From NCBI RefSeq assembly GCF_026191355.1, contig NZ_JAPHOQ010000010.1, positions 124,001 to 188,000 on the forward strand: a DNA stretch of 64,000 nucleotides. The letters run 5' to 3'. The notes under the pieces are model-generated. The model saw nothing but the letters and a program-made list of their open reading frames with translations, was not told where the DNA came from and made no database searches. The translations under genes and the position numbers were made by a program. Shown here one piece after another: positions 43,551-53,189 of this stretch (position 1 is the stretch's first letter; every line of letters begins with the position of its first letter). The stretch is from Legionella sheltonii. Lineage in GTDB: Bacteria > Pseudomonadota > Gammaproteobacteria > Legionellales > Legionellaceae.

Positions 43551-46500
43551 TTACAGATTAACAAAATTTTGGTGCAAACTTTCCTCTGCATCTTCACTTA
43601 GCAACTTTTGTGCTTTGTCATAGAAAATTTGCGTCGTTTCACCGCGTTTATTGAAAAAGCCGTGATTATTCTTTTTAGCGGAGGCCTCGATCATCCCAGC
43701 GACTTTCTCTACGGTTTCTGAAAAGGTCACCAAGCCTTTTTGCGCATCTTCAATCTCTTTAAGGACCGCATGCATTCCTTTAGGAATGAGATTGGGAGTA
43801 CCTGTAGTTGATTTAACTTTTTCCCCACCAAAATAACCAATATCCCACTGTGTATCTCTAATGAGGTACTTAAGTACTTCTAATAATGCTTTATTCACAG
43901 CCTCTTTAGGCGACTCTGGGGCAAAAGTTGAGTCTTGATGAATCTTGAAGCTATCAATTGTTCCATTAGCATTTTTTGTTCTCAGTTGCCATTCCGAAAC
44001 TTGAGGCAAGTTATTTAATTGATAGAGTAGAAATTCTTTCCTAAAGGTATTTTTTTTATTTTTATCTAGATCAGATTTTTGCAAATCAGAATAGATAGTA
44101 TGAATGGGGGTCGTACGCAGCCTTGTTTCATAGTCCAAAAAGCTATCGTTTATCAATGCAGGCTCATTTTCAGTTTCAATCCAACGATAACCTATTGATT
44201 TGATACACTCTTGAATCTTTGGCATTTGTTCTAAAGCAGATTTAGACTTGATATCCCCGAGCTGAGTTAAAAATGCATTGGCCTGTCCTTTTACTTGTAA
44301 ATCAAAAAGCAAATCGGCAAAATGATCTTTCTCTTTCTTGCTCGCATCTTTGTACCAAGTAAAAACTTGTTCCATGATCTTTGCTAAATCATCGACATCT
44401 ATATCACTATATCTGCTAGAGCGAGTTTGTTGATATTCGTATAGCCTCAAATACAGTTTCAACATCGGTGTTAGGCATTGAGCAATTTGAGTTGTATCGG
44501 TTGGATCCGCTTTAGCATATTCAGCGCCAGTAGTTGCTGTCAGTAAAAGTTTGGGACCATACTTGACCATCACCGCCGGAGTCTTTCTAGTGCCTGTATT
44601 ATTGAGAAATTCTACTAATTTTTGTTGTTCTCCTTTAGGTAACTGATGGAATGCAGCATCAATACTTTCTACAAATAAACGAGTCCTTGCTTCGTATTGT
44701 CCTGCGTCACGAATTGTAATTTTTTTATTGTCTGGATTTTGTACCGTTTTAAATAAATGACAACGTAACATTTGCGCAATACGTGTTATTGCTAAATCGT
44801 GCAATGAAGGATCTGATCTAAGAATATCAGGGATGGCTTTCGCTAATTTTTTGCGATACAGAGTATAGGCTTCTTCAGCAGGATCTTTACCTGGCTCTTG
44901 TTTTTGAGCTACGCGAACTAATGTTTTATATAGTAGATTGATTTTTAAATGGATTTCAGGCGAACTTCCAGCAGCACTAACCATTGTATCAGAGGGTTTC
45001 GCGCCAAAAATGTCATAACAATGATGTACAAAAACCAGTTCAGCAAGTTTTGGATTTTTTTTGTACGCAGCAAAAAATAAATCTAATCCTTTTTTAATTC
45101 CTGCAAAAGGAATTTCGCCCTGAACAATTTGGGCTATGTTCATTTCATTGCATAAATTGAATAATTCATCACAGAGAATAAATGATTCTTTATTTTTTTG
45201 TTCTTCTTTAGGTGCGGGACCACCCCATAATAAATATTCTGTAGCAGTACAATTATTTTCTTGAGAACCAGCAAAACCATAAAGTTCTAGAGCAATGTCA
45301 TGATCAACATATTCTTTTGCTCGCTCGAATTGATCTGCATCAGCGGGGGAAATAAGTTGGTTGTCAGTGCACTTAAAATAGTTTCCTGATGGAAGACGAA
45401 CTAAATAATTCCCTTTGGTATCCCGATGAACTGCATTTTTTATGTGATCGCCTTTTCCTGCATCATGAAGTGCTAAATGTAAATAAAACGCTGTTTTATT
45501 AGTTTCAGAATGACCTTCTAGGCGCAGTAGCTCTTTATATTTTGCAGACATGCCCAAAACACCGCTTGGAAAAGCAGCGATCAAATGGTTTCGGGTGGCT
45601 AAAGAAAAGTATAGAACGCTATTACCAGTTCGTTTAAATTCAAATCCCAATTTGCCATTTTGCTGCAGTAAATTGGATGCACTTTCAGTGGGCATCAATC
45701 TGGGTCTTAGCATATTAACGAAGAGGCCTGTTAAGGCAGTGTATTTTTTTTCTGTAGTCGGTTGTTGTAATGCTTTATTGATATCCTGAACCATTGATTC
45801 TGGGAAATCATTGTTTTCAATAAGTTGTAGGAAAGCTTCGATTTCCCTAACCCATTGCAGGAGATTTTCACCTAATGCATTTTTATTCTCAGCTTCTAAT
45901 GTTTCAGCGCTAAGAAAATATTTATTTGCTTCATCTAGGTTAGCCTGGGCCTGAAGTTTGAGTTGCTGTTGCAGTTCCAATAAGTTCGCCTTTATCCATA
46001 GCGAATTAACTTGCTTCTCTGTTTCTGGATCAGTTTTATCTTGTTGTTTTAAGTGATGTAACCCAGCTTTTAATTCAATAATTTTTTTATAGCAATTAAC
46101 TAAGCGTTCTTGTCCTTTGACACAGCCCACAGCAATGAGATGCAATAGCGAAGTAACGAATATGGGATCTATTTCTTTACCATAAATAAAGTTTCCATCA
46201 CTTTCAATCGCAATATCTTTTTTCTCTGGGTCTACAGGAACGGTAGAATCAATTAAAACTCCAGTATTATTGACCATGCGTAGGCGGAGATCATGAGCAG
46301 GTATTTGAGCTGTCTCCTTAAACAGCATTTCTTTAGTCACTTCAGTTCCAATGGACTCTTTCCAGTTGATTATTCCAATTAATGCCAAAAGTGAAGCCAC
46401 AACATCGTGGGGCCAAAATCCTTTGTATTTAGAACTTTTGATAAACTCGCCCATCGCAGTGAGTAGCGTAGGGGCATATTGTCCGGTTAATACAGGATAA

Positions 46501-47282
46501 GCGCGAGACATAATGTCTGATGTCCCTTTTATCGATGTTATTTTACTGTAGTTAGGGAGTACGCGAGTTGTTTTTGATACCACATGAAATGCATTGTCAT
46601 GGGTTAATGCTGCTACTGCAAGAGCTGCCTTCTTCGTGTCAGTGCTACGTGCATTGTAGGGAAGATCCGAAGTTTGATAATCATTTTGAGAGTAAGGTTT
46701 ATTATAACCCAAATTGATAAGGGTATACTTTTTCTGCTCTTCTGGCGCCATTTGTGCTAGAAAATCGCTAACTGCATTAAATGATGCGATGTTAACTATA
46801 GTTGTGTCTTCAGGACTTGCTTGCCCAATATTTTGTAGCCACGCATCGGGTTCGTCAGTGCTTAAAAGGGAGTTTATGTGTGGAAATACTTCAGATTGAG
46901 CATAATACTTAATTACTTCATCAATAGGATAGAAGGCATCGCTTTGTGATGGCTCATGATAGTATTTTTTTAGTTGTTCGTTATAACTGTAATAACTTGT
47001 TACTGGACCAGCAATTACTTCGGGTAAATAACCTTTGGGGAGGTTGAGTTGTTTCTGCAATTGCTCAATGTGCATTTGTAAATATAAAGCACGCAAACCG
47101 TATTTGCCCTGGGGATCCTGCACCCCGTATTTATTGCAAGGAATTTCGTCGGTAGTGATTAGTTTAATTGGTGTAAGAGGATCTATAATACCTGCAACTT
47201 TGGCTTGAATGATTACATGGACTGTAGCAAGCAAGTCATCCCCATCTTTTCCTGGGTCAGTAAAAAAAACTATTTGTACCAT
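43551..47282 (-). CDS. 1243-residue nucleoside-hydrolase-like/HD-motif protein, effector candidate
   Basis: Residues 1 to about 330 resemble inosine-uridine nucleoside hydrolases: an opening FFTDPGKDGDD (the DTDPGxDD calcium loop with one extra Gly), IVNIASFNAVSDFL, PYNARSTDTKKAALAV and WPHDVVASLLAL (His292-Asp293 as in HDPLA). A helical linker rich in Gln, Glu and Lys follows (about 395-480). At about 598-612 AFYLHLALHDAGKGD resembles an HD-phosphohydrolase motif (His606-Asp607). The remaining 600 residues match nothing I know. The last residues, SEDAEESLHQNFVNL, look like a Dot/Icm E-block signal. AGGAGA lies 4-5 bases before the ATG. Substrate and activity are unproven. Confidence 0.7.
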   Translation of the reverse strand: MVQIVFFTDPGKDGDDLLATVHVIIQAKVAGIIDPLTPIKLITTDEIPCNKYGVQDPQGKYGLRALYLQMHIEQLQKQLNLPKGYLPEVIAGPVTSYYSYNEQLKKYYHEPSQSDAFYPIDEVIKYYAQSEVFPHINSLLSTDEPDAWLQNIGQASPEDTTIVNIASFNAVSDFLAQMAPEEQKKYTLINLGYNKPYSQNDYQTSDLPYNARSTDTKKAALAVAALTHDNAFHVVSKTTRVLPNYSKITSIKGTSDIMSRAYPVLTGQYAPTLLTAMGEFIKSSKYKGFWPHDVVASLLALIGIINWKESIGTEVTKEMLFKETAQIPAHDLRLRMVNNTGVLIDSTVPVDPEKKDIAIESDGNFIYGKEIDPIFVTSLLHLIAVGCVKGQERLVNCYKKIIELKAGLHHLKQQDKTDPETEKQVNSLWIKANLLELQQQLKLQAQANLDEANKYFLSAETLEAENKNALGENLLQWVREIEAFLQLIENNDFPESMVQDINKALQQPTTEKKYTALTGLFVNMLRPRLMPTESASNLLQQNGKLGFEFKRTGNSVLYFSLATRNHLIAAFPSGVLGMSAKYKELLRLEGHSETNKTAFYLHLALHDAGKGDHIKNAVHRDTKGNYLVRLPSGNYFKCTDNQLISPADADQFERAKEYVDHDIALELYGFAGSQENNCTATEYLLWGGPAPKEEQKNKESFILCDELFNLCNEMNIAQIVQGEIPFAGIKKGLDLFFAAYKKNPKLAELVFVHHCYDIFGAKPSDTMVSAAGSSPEIHLKINLLYKTLVRVAQKQEPGKDPAEEAYTLYRKKLAKAIPDILRSDPSLHDLAITRIAQMLRCHLFKTVQNPDNKKITIRDAGQYEARTRLFVESIDAAFHQLPKGEQQKLVEFLNNTGTRKTPAVMVKYGPKLLLTATTGAEYAKADPTDTTQIAQCLTPMLKLYLRLYEYQQTRSSRYSDIDVDDLAKIMEQVFTWYKDASKKEKDHFADLLFDLQVKGQANAFLTQLGDIKSKSALEQMPKIQECIKSIGYRWIETENEPALINDSFLDYETRLRTTPIHTIYSDLQKSDLDKNKKNTFRKEFLLYQLNNLPQVSEWQLRTKNANGTIDSFKIHQDSTFAPESPKEAVNKALLEVLKYLIRDTQWDIGYFGGEKVKSTTGTPNLIPKGMHAVLKEIEDAQKGLVTFSETVEKVAGMIEASAKKNNHGFFNKRGETTQIFYDKAQKLLSEDAEESLHQNFVNL

Positions 47283-47683
47283 TATTATCTCCTGTTAAAT
47301 TCAAAATCAGGCTTTTATCATAATTCTTAATAAAAACATATTGTTATTTTTATTTGCAGAAGATATGGTTGTGTTTTTTTAATTGTTCAGTTTGTGTGAT
47401 TGCTATGGTATTTCACGCTTAGAGTGCTTTTTTCTGGTAATATGCTTTCCACTTTAAGATATATTCTGAATCTAAGGGGCATTTAGATACTAAAATATTG
47501 TATACTATGAGAGAAAATTGCGGAAAATAATAGTTTGGTTGTCTGTTTTGTCAGCAACTCTTCCTTTCACTAAGTTAAACCATGAAGATTCACTTAAATT
47601 AGAAGGTATTCATAGTATTTTTCCCCAAATTTTAGTACATTAACCAATTTGTTATTTGATATCTCCAGAGGATTATTTAGGCC
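47283..47683. other. 401-base divergent spacer upstream of secA
   Basis: AT-rich, no open frame with coding character, no secM-like gene. A TATACT at 47501-47506 is a possible -10 for secA, but I see no matching -35. The large minus-strand gene has its ribosome site at the left edge. The region should hold both promoters. Confidence 0.4.
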
Positions 47684-50377
47684 ATGCTGAATACGTTGAT
47701 TAAGAAAATGTTTGGAAGCCGAAATGAGCGTACATTGCGGCGTATGGAAAAGGCAGTAATGGCAATTAATGCATTTGAGCCACAAATGCAAGCACTCACT
47801 GATGCTGAATTAGCCGCAAAAACCCAGCATTTTAAAGCACGTTTTGCAGAGGGAGAAAGCCTTGACGAGATGTTAGCAGAGGCTTTTGCTACAGTAAGAG
47901 AAGTATCCGTACGTACTTTAGGCTTACGTCATTTTGATGTTCAGTTAATCGGTGGCATGGTGTTGCATGAAGGTAATATTGCTGAAATGCGAACAGGGGA
48001 AGGTAAAACATTAGTTGCAACTTTGCCTGCATATTTAAATGCAATTACTGGGCGCGGTGTCCATGTTGTTACTGTGAATGATTATCTCGCTAAACGGGAT
48101 AGTCAATGGATGAAGCCTATATTCGAGTTTTTGGGATTAACTGTAGGTGTGATTTTCCCTGATATGCCACATCCTGCGAAACAAGAAGCTTATCGTTGTG
48201 ATATTGTATATGGAACAAACAATGAGTATGGCTTTGACTATTTGCGCGATAATATGGCTTTTAGTCTAGAAGACAAAGTACAACGAGAACTAAATTTTGC
48301 CATAGTGGATGAGGTGGATTCAATTCTCATCGATGAAGCACGTACCCCGTTGATTATTTCAGGGGCGGCTGAAGACAGCTCAGAACTTTATATCAAAATT
48401 AATACCTTGATCCCCCATTTGAAAAAACAAGAAGAAGAGGGTGGAGAAGGAGATTATACTGTTGATGAAAAACAAAAACAGGCACATCTTACAGACGCAG
48501 GCCATCAACATATTGAAGAGTTACTGGTTAAAGCAAAACTTTTGGATCATGGTGAAAGCCTATATCATGCCAGTAACATTATGTTAATGCACCATGTCAA
48601 TGCAGCATTAAAAGCCCATGCTATGTTTCATCGTGATGTGGATTATATCGTTAAAGACGGACAAGTGATTATAGTTGATGAGCATACTGGTCGAACTATG
48701 CCTGGTCGAAGATGGTCTGAGGGATTGCATCAGGCTGTTGAGGCTAAAGAGGGGGCCTCTATTCAAAATGAAAATCAAACCCTGGCATCAATTACATTCC
48801 AGAATTTTTTCCGTATGTATAATAAATTATCAGGGATGACTGGAACAGCAGATACCGAAGCATATGAATTACAGCAAATTTATAATCTTGATGTGGTTGT
48901 CATTCCAACAAATAAACCTATGGTACGTAAAGATGAGTCTGATTTGGTTTATTTAACTCAAAAAGATAAATTTCAGGCTGTTATAGAAGATATTCGTGGG
49001 TGTATCGTGCGCAAACAACCTGTTCTTGTCGGTACTGTTTCGATAGAAGCTTCAGAATTTTTAAGTCAGCTCCTTAAAAAAGAAAATATTAAGCATCAAG
49101 TACTTAATGCTAAGTTCCATGAAAAAGAAGCACAAATTATTGCCGAAGCGGGGCGACCTGGTGCCGTAACTATTGCTACCAATATGGCTGGTCGGGGAAC
49201 AGATATTGTGCTGGGTGGAAGTTTATCTGCTGATTTGGCGCAATTACCTGAAACGGCAAGTGCCGAAGAAATAGATGCTGTAAAAAAGGAGTGGCAAAAG
49301 CGCCATGATGAAGTACTTGCTGCAGGCGGACTAAGAATTATAGGTTCAGAGCGCCATGAGTCGCGACGGATTGATAATCAGTTGCGAGGTCGTTCAGGAC
49401 GTCAGGGCGATGTAGGAAGTAGCCGTTTCTACCTGTCACTGGAAGACAATTTGATGCGCATATTTGCTTCAGAGCGTGTTGCATCGATGATGCGTCGTTT
49501 AGGCATGAAACCGGGTGAACCTATTGAACATAGCTTGGTTACCAAAGCAATTGAGAATGCTCAACGAAAGCTAGAGGGACACCATTTTGATGTCAGAAAG
49601 CAACTGTTAGATTATGACAATGTGGCTAATGATCAAAGACAAGTCATTTATACGCAACGTGCCTCAATCATGGAAATGACGGATACTGAAGAGATAATCA
49701 ACACGATGAGAGAGGAAGTCATATCTAATCTTGTTGATACTTATATTCCTCCACAAAGCTTGGAAGATCAATGGGAACCCAAAGCTTTAAGTGATGTCCT
49801 AATGGATGAATTTAAGCTCAAAGCACCAGTACTCGAATGGATTGAAGAAGATCATCATATCCAACCAGAACAAATTAGAGAAAAAATTCTTGAGCTGGCT
49901 ACACGTAAATACGATGAAAAAGTAAAACAAGCTGGAAGAGCAACGATGTCACAGTTTGAAAAGTCTGTGATTTTACAAACCTTGGATAATCAATGGCGTG
50001 AACATTTGGCCGTAATGGATCAATTGCGTCAAGGTATTCATTTACGTGGTTATGCGCAAAAAGATCCAAAACAAGAGTATAAAAAAGAAGCATTCACTCT
50101 GTTTACAACCATGCTTGATAATTTAAAGTATGATGTAGTTCGTTTAATTTCTTCAGTTGAAATTCAAACTGAAGAAGACGTTAATGCGGTTGAAGAACAA
50201 CGACGTGCTGAACAGGTCAGTAAGATGAGCTTACAACATGGCAATTATGCCGATGAAAATGAAGATGAAGCTCAGCCGCAAACATACAAGCGACAAGAAA
50301 AGAAAGTGGGTCGAAATGATCCTTGCCCATGTGGTTCAGGTAAAAAATATAAATCTTGCCATGGAAGTCTGGCATGA
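47684..50377 (+). CDS. secA: Preprotein translocase ATPase SecA
   Basis: Motor of the Sec pathway. The 897 residues have Walker [12 protein letters not shown] near residue 105, the [19 protein letters not shown] motif near residue 210, the [10 protein letters not shown] segment, NMAGRGTDI, the RGRSGRQGD arginine finger, and the C-terminal zinc tail [18 protein letters not shown]. The length is close to E. coli's 901. mutT overlaps the stop by ATGA, as in other gammaproteobacteria. Confidence 0.97.
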   Translation: MLNTLIKKMFGSRNERTLRRMEKAVMAINAFEPQMQALTDAELAAKTQHFKARFAEGESLDEMLAEAFATVREVSVRTLGLRHFDVQLIGGMVLHEGNIAEMRTGEGKTLVATLPAYLNAITGRGVHVVTVNDYLAKRDSQWMKPIFEFLGLTVGVIFPDMPHPAKQEAYRCDIVYGTNNEYGFDYLRDNMAFSLEDKVQRELNFAIVDEVDSILIDEARTPLIISGAAEDSSELYIKINTLIPHLKKQEEEGGEGDYTVDEKQKQAHLTDAGHQHIEELLVKAKLLDHGESLYHASNIMLMHHVNAALKAHAMFHRDVDYIVKDGQVIIVDEHTGRTMPGRRWSEGLHQAVEAKEGASIQNENQTLASITFQNFFRMYNKLSGMTGTADTEAYELQQIYNLDVVVIPTNKPMVRKDESDLVYLTQKDKFQAVIEDIRGCIVRKQPVLVGTVSIEASEFLSQLLKKENIKHQVLNAKFHEKEAQIIAEAGRPGAVTIATNMAGRGTDIVLGGSLSADLAQLPETASAEEIDAVKKEWQKRHDEVLAAGGLRIIGSERHESRRIDNQLRGRSGRQGDVGSSRFYLSLEDNLMRIFASERVASMMRRLGMKPGEPIEHSLVTKAIENAQRKLEGHHFDVRKQLLDYDNVANDQRQVIYTQRASIMEMTDTEEIINTMREEVISNLVDTYIPPQSLEDQWEPKALSDVLMDEFKLKAPVLEWIEEDHHIQPEQIREKILELATRKYDEKVKQAGRATMSQFEKSVILQTLDNQWREHLAVMDQLRQGIHLRGYAQKDPKQEYKKEAFTLFTTMLDNLKYDVVRLISSVEIQTEEDVNAVEEQRRAEQVSKMSLQHGNYADENEDEAQPQTYKRQEKKVGRNDPCPCGSGKKYKSCHGSLA

Positions 50378-50772
50378 GCATCACCGTTGCCGTAGCGGTC
50401 ATTATTGATGAGCAGCAACGAATTCTAATAACCCAACGTCCTTTTCATGTACCTCATGGAGGATGTTGGGAGTTTCCCGGCGGTAAGTTAGAAGCAGATG
50501 AGTTATCATCATCCGCATTAATCCGAGAAGTAAAAGAAGAAGTAGGCTTAGAGGTTAATCAATACCAGTTACTCGGTGAAGTTCACCATCAATATCCTGA
50601 TAAAACGGTAAAATTAATTATATTTCTTGTTAATCAATTTTCTGGAATGCCTTCATGTTTGGAGGGGCAATTGGCTATGAAATGGGTTTACCAGGACGAA
50701 TTAAATCCTGAACATTTCCCTGAAGCGAATCATGCAGTAATTGCCATGGTAAAAAATTACTTATTGACCTAG
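50374..50772 (+). CDS. mutT: 8-oxo-dGTP diphosphatase MutT
   Basis: Nudix hydrolase that removes 8-oxo-dGTP from the nucleotide pool. The 132-residue protein has a complete Nudix box starting GGKLEADE and ending REVKEEVGL (about residues 34-56), preceded by WEFPGG. The start at 50374 forms ATGA with the secA stop; a start six codons upstream inside secA is less likely. Confidence 0.92.
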   Translation: MSITVAVAVIIDEQQRILITQRPFHVPHGGCWEFPGGKLEADELSSSALIREVKEEVGLEVNQYQLLGEVHHQYPDKTVKLIIFLVNQFSGMPSCLEGQLAMKWVYQDELNPEHFPEANHAVIAMVKNYLLT

Positions 50773-50846
50773 TTCTCCAGATCTTGAGCATAATGCAAAA
50801 AATAGATTAAGCACTGGATTTTAATAGAACTATTGGGTGATACAAG

Positions 50847-51776
50847 TTACTTAGCAAATTGTTTGGTTTCGATAGGCTGAATAAAATCTTCACCAATAAT
50901 TTCATCTTTCTCTTTTAATTGATTGAGATTTTCTAGCGATGTTAACTTTTCATAGAGCTTGACTAGTTTACTTACTAGTTTAGGAAAGTTGTCCTCGAGC
51001 CTTTCTTTCTTTTTCACATGTTTCTCATGACGTAATCGAAGGATTAGATCGGGTTTATCGAATTTATTATATGCTTTTTTATTAGTTTTCTCGAATGCCG
51101 TTTCTGCTTTTTCGAAATGGAGTATTGTTTTATTAAAATTATTAATGATTTTATTTAACTGAGATAAGAATTCAGCATTATTTCCCTCACGTAATTTAAT
51201 TTTAAGATTGATTAATTCAACAAAAATATTGAATAGCCATTGATAATGCATCACATCAAAAGGTGACATTTGATAACAAAAGCAAGTGTTTAATTCGTGT
51301 TGCAATAGTTCAATCGTTTGATCTGAGGAGCAAGGACTTTGAAAAAATGGAACTTTTTTTCGTTTCGTACTTTTAAAAAAAGGAATATGTATATATTCAG
51401 TAGTTTCTCTTATTAGTGGTTTAGCTCTTATTTCTTCATTTACAGCATAGATCGCGCCCTTACAAAGAAAGAGATTGAGCTTATATTGGCCTTCTGCATG
51501 CTTCAAATAAAAATCTAATTTTTCTTCCTCTGTAGTAGCCCTCCCAGTGTTTATAATCTCGATTTGTAGCCGATCGCTTTGAGATTGATAATGCTCTATA
51601 ACTGTTTGCGGTAGTGTATAATCAAATACTCTGATTCGGGTTGTATGTGCTTTCTCAAACTCATCTTCATTAAGCAAAATGATGATATTTGAAATACCAA
51701 CCCTATCCAGTTGATATAAGTGACCAAAAGGTAGGTCAGTATATTCAACATTAGCGAAAATTACTGCAATTTTCAT
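50847..51776 (-). CDS. Orphan coiled-coil protein, candidate Dot/Icm substrate
   Basis: No known domain was recognised in the 309 residues. The first 130 look alpha/beta (MKIAVIFANVEYTDLPFG, NIIILLNEDEF, LQIEIINTGR). The middle carries a hydrophobic helix (MHYQWLFNIFVELINLKI, about 180-197), and residues about 200-300 are highly charged and helical, probably coiled coil (KAETAFEKTNKKAYNKF, KKKERLEDNF). The end LKEKDEIIGEDFIQPIETKQFAK is acidic in the right place for an E-block signal. A TATACT about 30 bases upstream may be its -10. The IS3 element was inserted about 115 bases upstream. Confidence 0.55.
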   Translation of the reverse strand: MKIAVIFANVEYTDLPFGHLYQLDRVGISNIIILLNEDEFEKAHTTRIRVFDYTLPQTVIEHYQSQSDRLQIEIINTGRATTEEEKLDFYLKHAEGQYKLNLFLCKGAIYAVNEEIRAKPLIRETTEYIHIPFFKSTKRKKVPFFQSPCSSDQTIELLQHELNTCFCYQMSPFDVMHYQWLFNIFVELINLKIKLREGNNAEFLSQLNKIINNFNKTILHFEKAETAFEKTNKKAYNKFDKPDLILRLRHEKHVKKKERLEDNFPKLVSKLVKLYEKLTSLENLNQLKEKDEIIGEDFIQPIETKQFAK

Positions 51777-51927
51777 TTCATACTCTCAAAGACTATAAAG
51801 TATTTTTTAAAGTATAGCCTAGGCAGTTAAGGAAAAATAAAGTACTTATGGTGATATAGGCGCGGTTTTTTGGACGAAAAAAGGTAATTTTTAAGAGCTA
51901 TTCTTCTAAGTAACAGAGGAGAATAGA

Positions 51928-52221
51928 ATGAGCAAAAAAAGAAACTATTACACGGCATCAAAAAAATCAAAGATAGCAGTTGCGGCAATTGAAGGAAAAT
52001 TGACTCAGGCTCAACTGACCAGCGAATACGGTGTGCATCCTACCCAAATTAAAGCATGGAAGCAAACAGCATTGCAGGCTATTTCAGATGCTTTTTCCAA
52101 TTCTCATGATAAGGATAAAAAAGAGCAAGCCGAGCTTGTTGGTGCTTTGTATGAGGAAATTGGTCGACTTCAAGCCCAATTATCATGGTTAAAAAAAAAG
52201 ACTGCCACTGAGCTTGGATGA
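51928..52221 (+). CDS. IS3-family transposase OrfA
   Basis: A 97-residue DNA-binding subunit: a helix-turn-helix from the basic N-terminus through LTQAQLTSEYGVHPTQIKAWK, then a leucine-zipper-like helix (ELVGALYEEIGRLQAQLSWL). AGAGGAG lies upstream of the ATG. The frame crosses a run of nine A and G at 52191-52200 (LKKK) and ends 8 bases inside orfB. Confidence 0.9.
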   Translation: MSKKRNYYTASKKSKIAVAAIEGKLTQAQLTSEYGVHPTQIKAWKQTALQAISDAFSNSHDKDKKEQAELVGALYEEIGRLQAQLSWLKKKTATELG

Positions 52222-53059
52222 AAAGCGTAAGCTGATTGATAGCAACGCTGAAATATCAATCCGAGAACAATGCATGCTACTCGGATTGAGTATTTCCAGT
52301 TATTATTACAAAGCGTCTCCTATATCAGCAGAGGACGAGCGGCTCATGGCGCTGTTAGACGAGCATTATCTCCAGTATCCATGTGAAGGTAAAGTGAAGC
52401 GCGCACAATGGTTGTCCCTTGAAGTTGGCTATCCTGTTGGTAAACGACGCATCAAGAGACTCATGGAGGCTATGGGATTAGAAACCGTCTACCCAAAGCC
52501 AAATACAAGCGTTCCCAATAAAGAGCACACCGTGTACCCCTATCTATTACGTGACATCGATATCACTAAGCCTAATCAGGTCTGGGCTGCTGATATTACC
52601 TACGTGCGTATGAAGGGAGGCCATGTTTACTTGGTTGCCATCATGGACTGGTATAGTCGGTATGTGCTTCAATGGGCGGTGTCCCCAACATTAGAAGCAG
52701 AATTTTGTGTAGAGGCGCTAAAAAACGCGTTATTACAGGGGCGGTGTGATATTTTTAATACCGATCAGGGTGCTCAGTTCACGTCTAATGATTGGATCAA
52801 TACCTTGAAGGCCCACAAAATCTCTATCAGTATGGATGGGCGCGGCCGATACCTCGATAATATTTTCATAGAACGTTTATGGCGCAGTGTTAAGCAAGAA
52901 AAACTCTATCGGTATGATTTCGAAACAATCGAAGAGATAGAGCTGGAATTAGCTGAGTATTTTGAATATTATAACAACCGAAGACTCCATCAGTCTTTTG
53001 GATATTTAACACCAGCTCAAGTGTATTTCGGACACCCTAGTACGGTTTCTAAAACATAG
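52214..53059 (+). CDS. IS3-family transposase OrfB (DDE integrase)
   Basis: The 281-residue catalytic part has an rve-type DDE core: WAADITYV (first Asp), FNTDQGAQFTS (second Asp), and the Glu in NIFIERLWRSVKQEKLY, with a C-terminal FEYYNNRRLHQSFGYLTPAQVY. The HTH_21 region precedes it. No ATG is available at the front; a TTG at 52214 overlaps orfA. OrfB lies in the +1 frame of orfA and its frame is open back to 52193, inside the A9 run. Losing one A from the transcript would fuse the two. Confidence 0.9.
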   Translation: MDEKRKLIDSNAEISIREQCMLLGLSISSYYYKASPISAEDERLMALLDEHYLQYPCEGKVKRAQWLSLEVGYPVGKRRIKRLMEAMGLETVYPKPNTSVPNKEHTVYPYLLRDIDITKPNQVWAADITYVRMKGGHVYLVAIMDWYSRYVLQWAVSPTLEAEFCVEALKNALLQGRCDIFNTDQGAQFTSNDWINTLKAHKISISMDGRGRYLDNIFIERLWRSVKQEKLYRYDFETIEEIELELAEYFEYYNNRRLHQSFGYLTPAQVYFGHPSTVSKT

Positions 53060-53070
53060 TTCGGTGTGTC

Positions 53071-53148
53071 ATGGCTTACCCACAGGGTCCACAGGCCTAT
53101 CCGAGACGATGAAGGCTCTACTGGCCTATGGACTTGTGGATAAGCCAT
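53071..53148. repeat. Imperfect inverted repeat inside the IS3 element
   Basis: ATGGCTTACCCACAG... at 53071-53098 pairs with ...TTGTGGATAAGCCAT at 53122-53148 with a few mismatches around a 23-base loop. It lies between orfB and the right end of the element. The right arm contains TGTGGATAA, which happens to match a DnaA box. It could be a terminator-like or transposition-related structure. Confidence 0.6.
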
Positions 53149-53189
53149 TCTGTGAGAGCAGGAGTTAATAAACCAATTCGGAATAGCTC

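Noticed and set aside
47594-47791. Small minus-strand open frame over the secA start
   Set aside because: It covers the conserved SecA N-terminus and has no family resemblance; treated as a chance frame.
52188-52200. Classical -1 programmed frameshift site in the IS3 element
   Set aside because: orfB is in the +1 frame of orfA; a -1 shift on this A run runs into a stop within a few codons.
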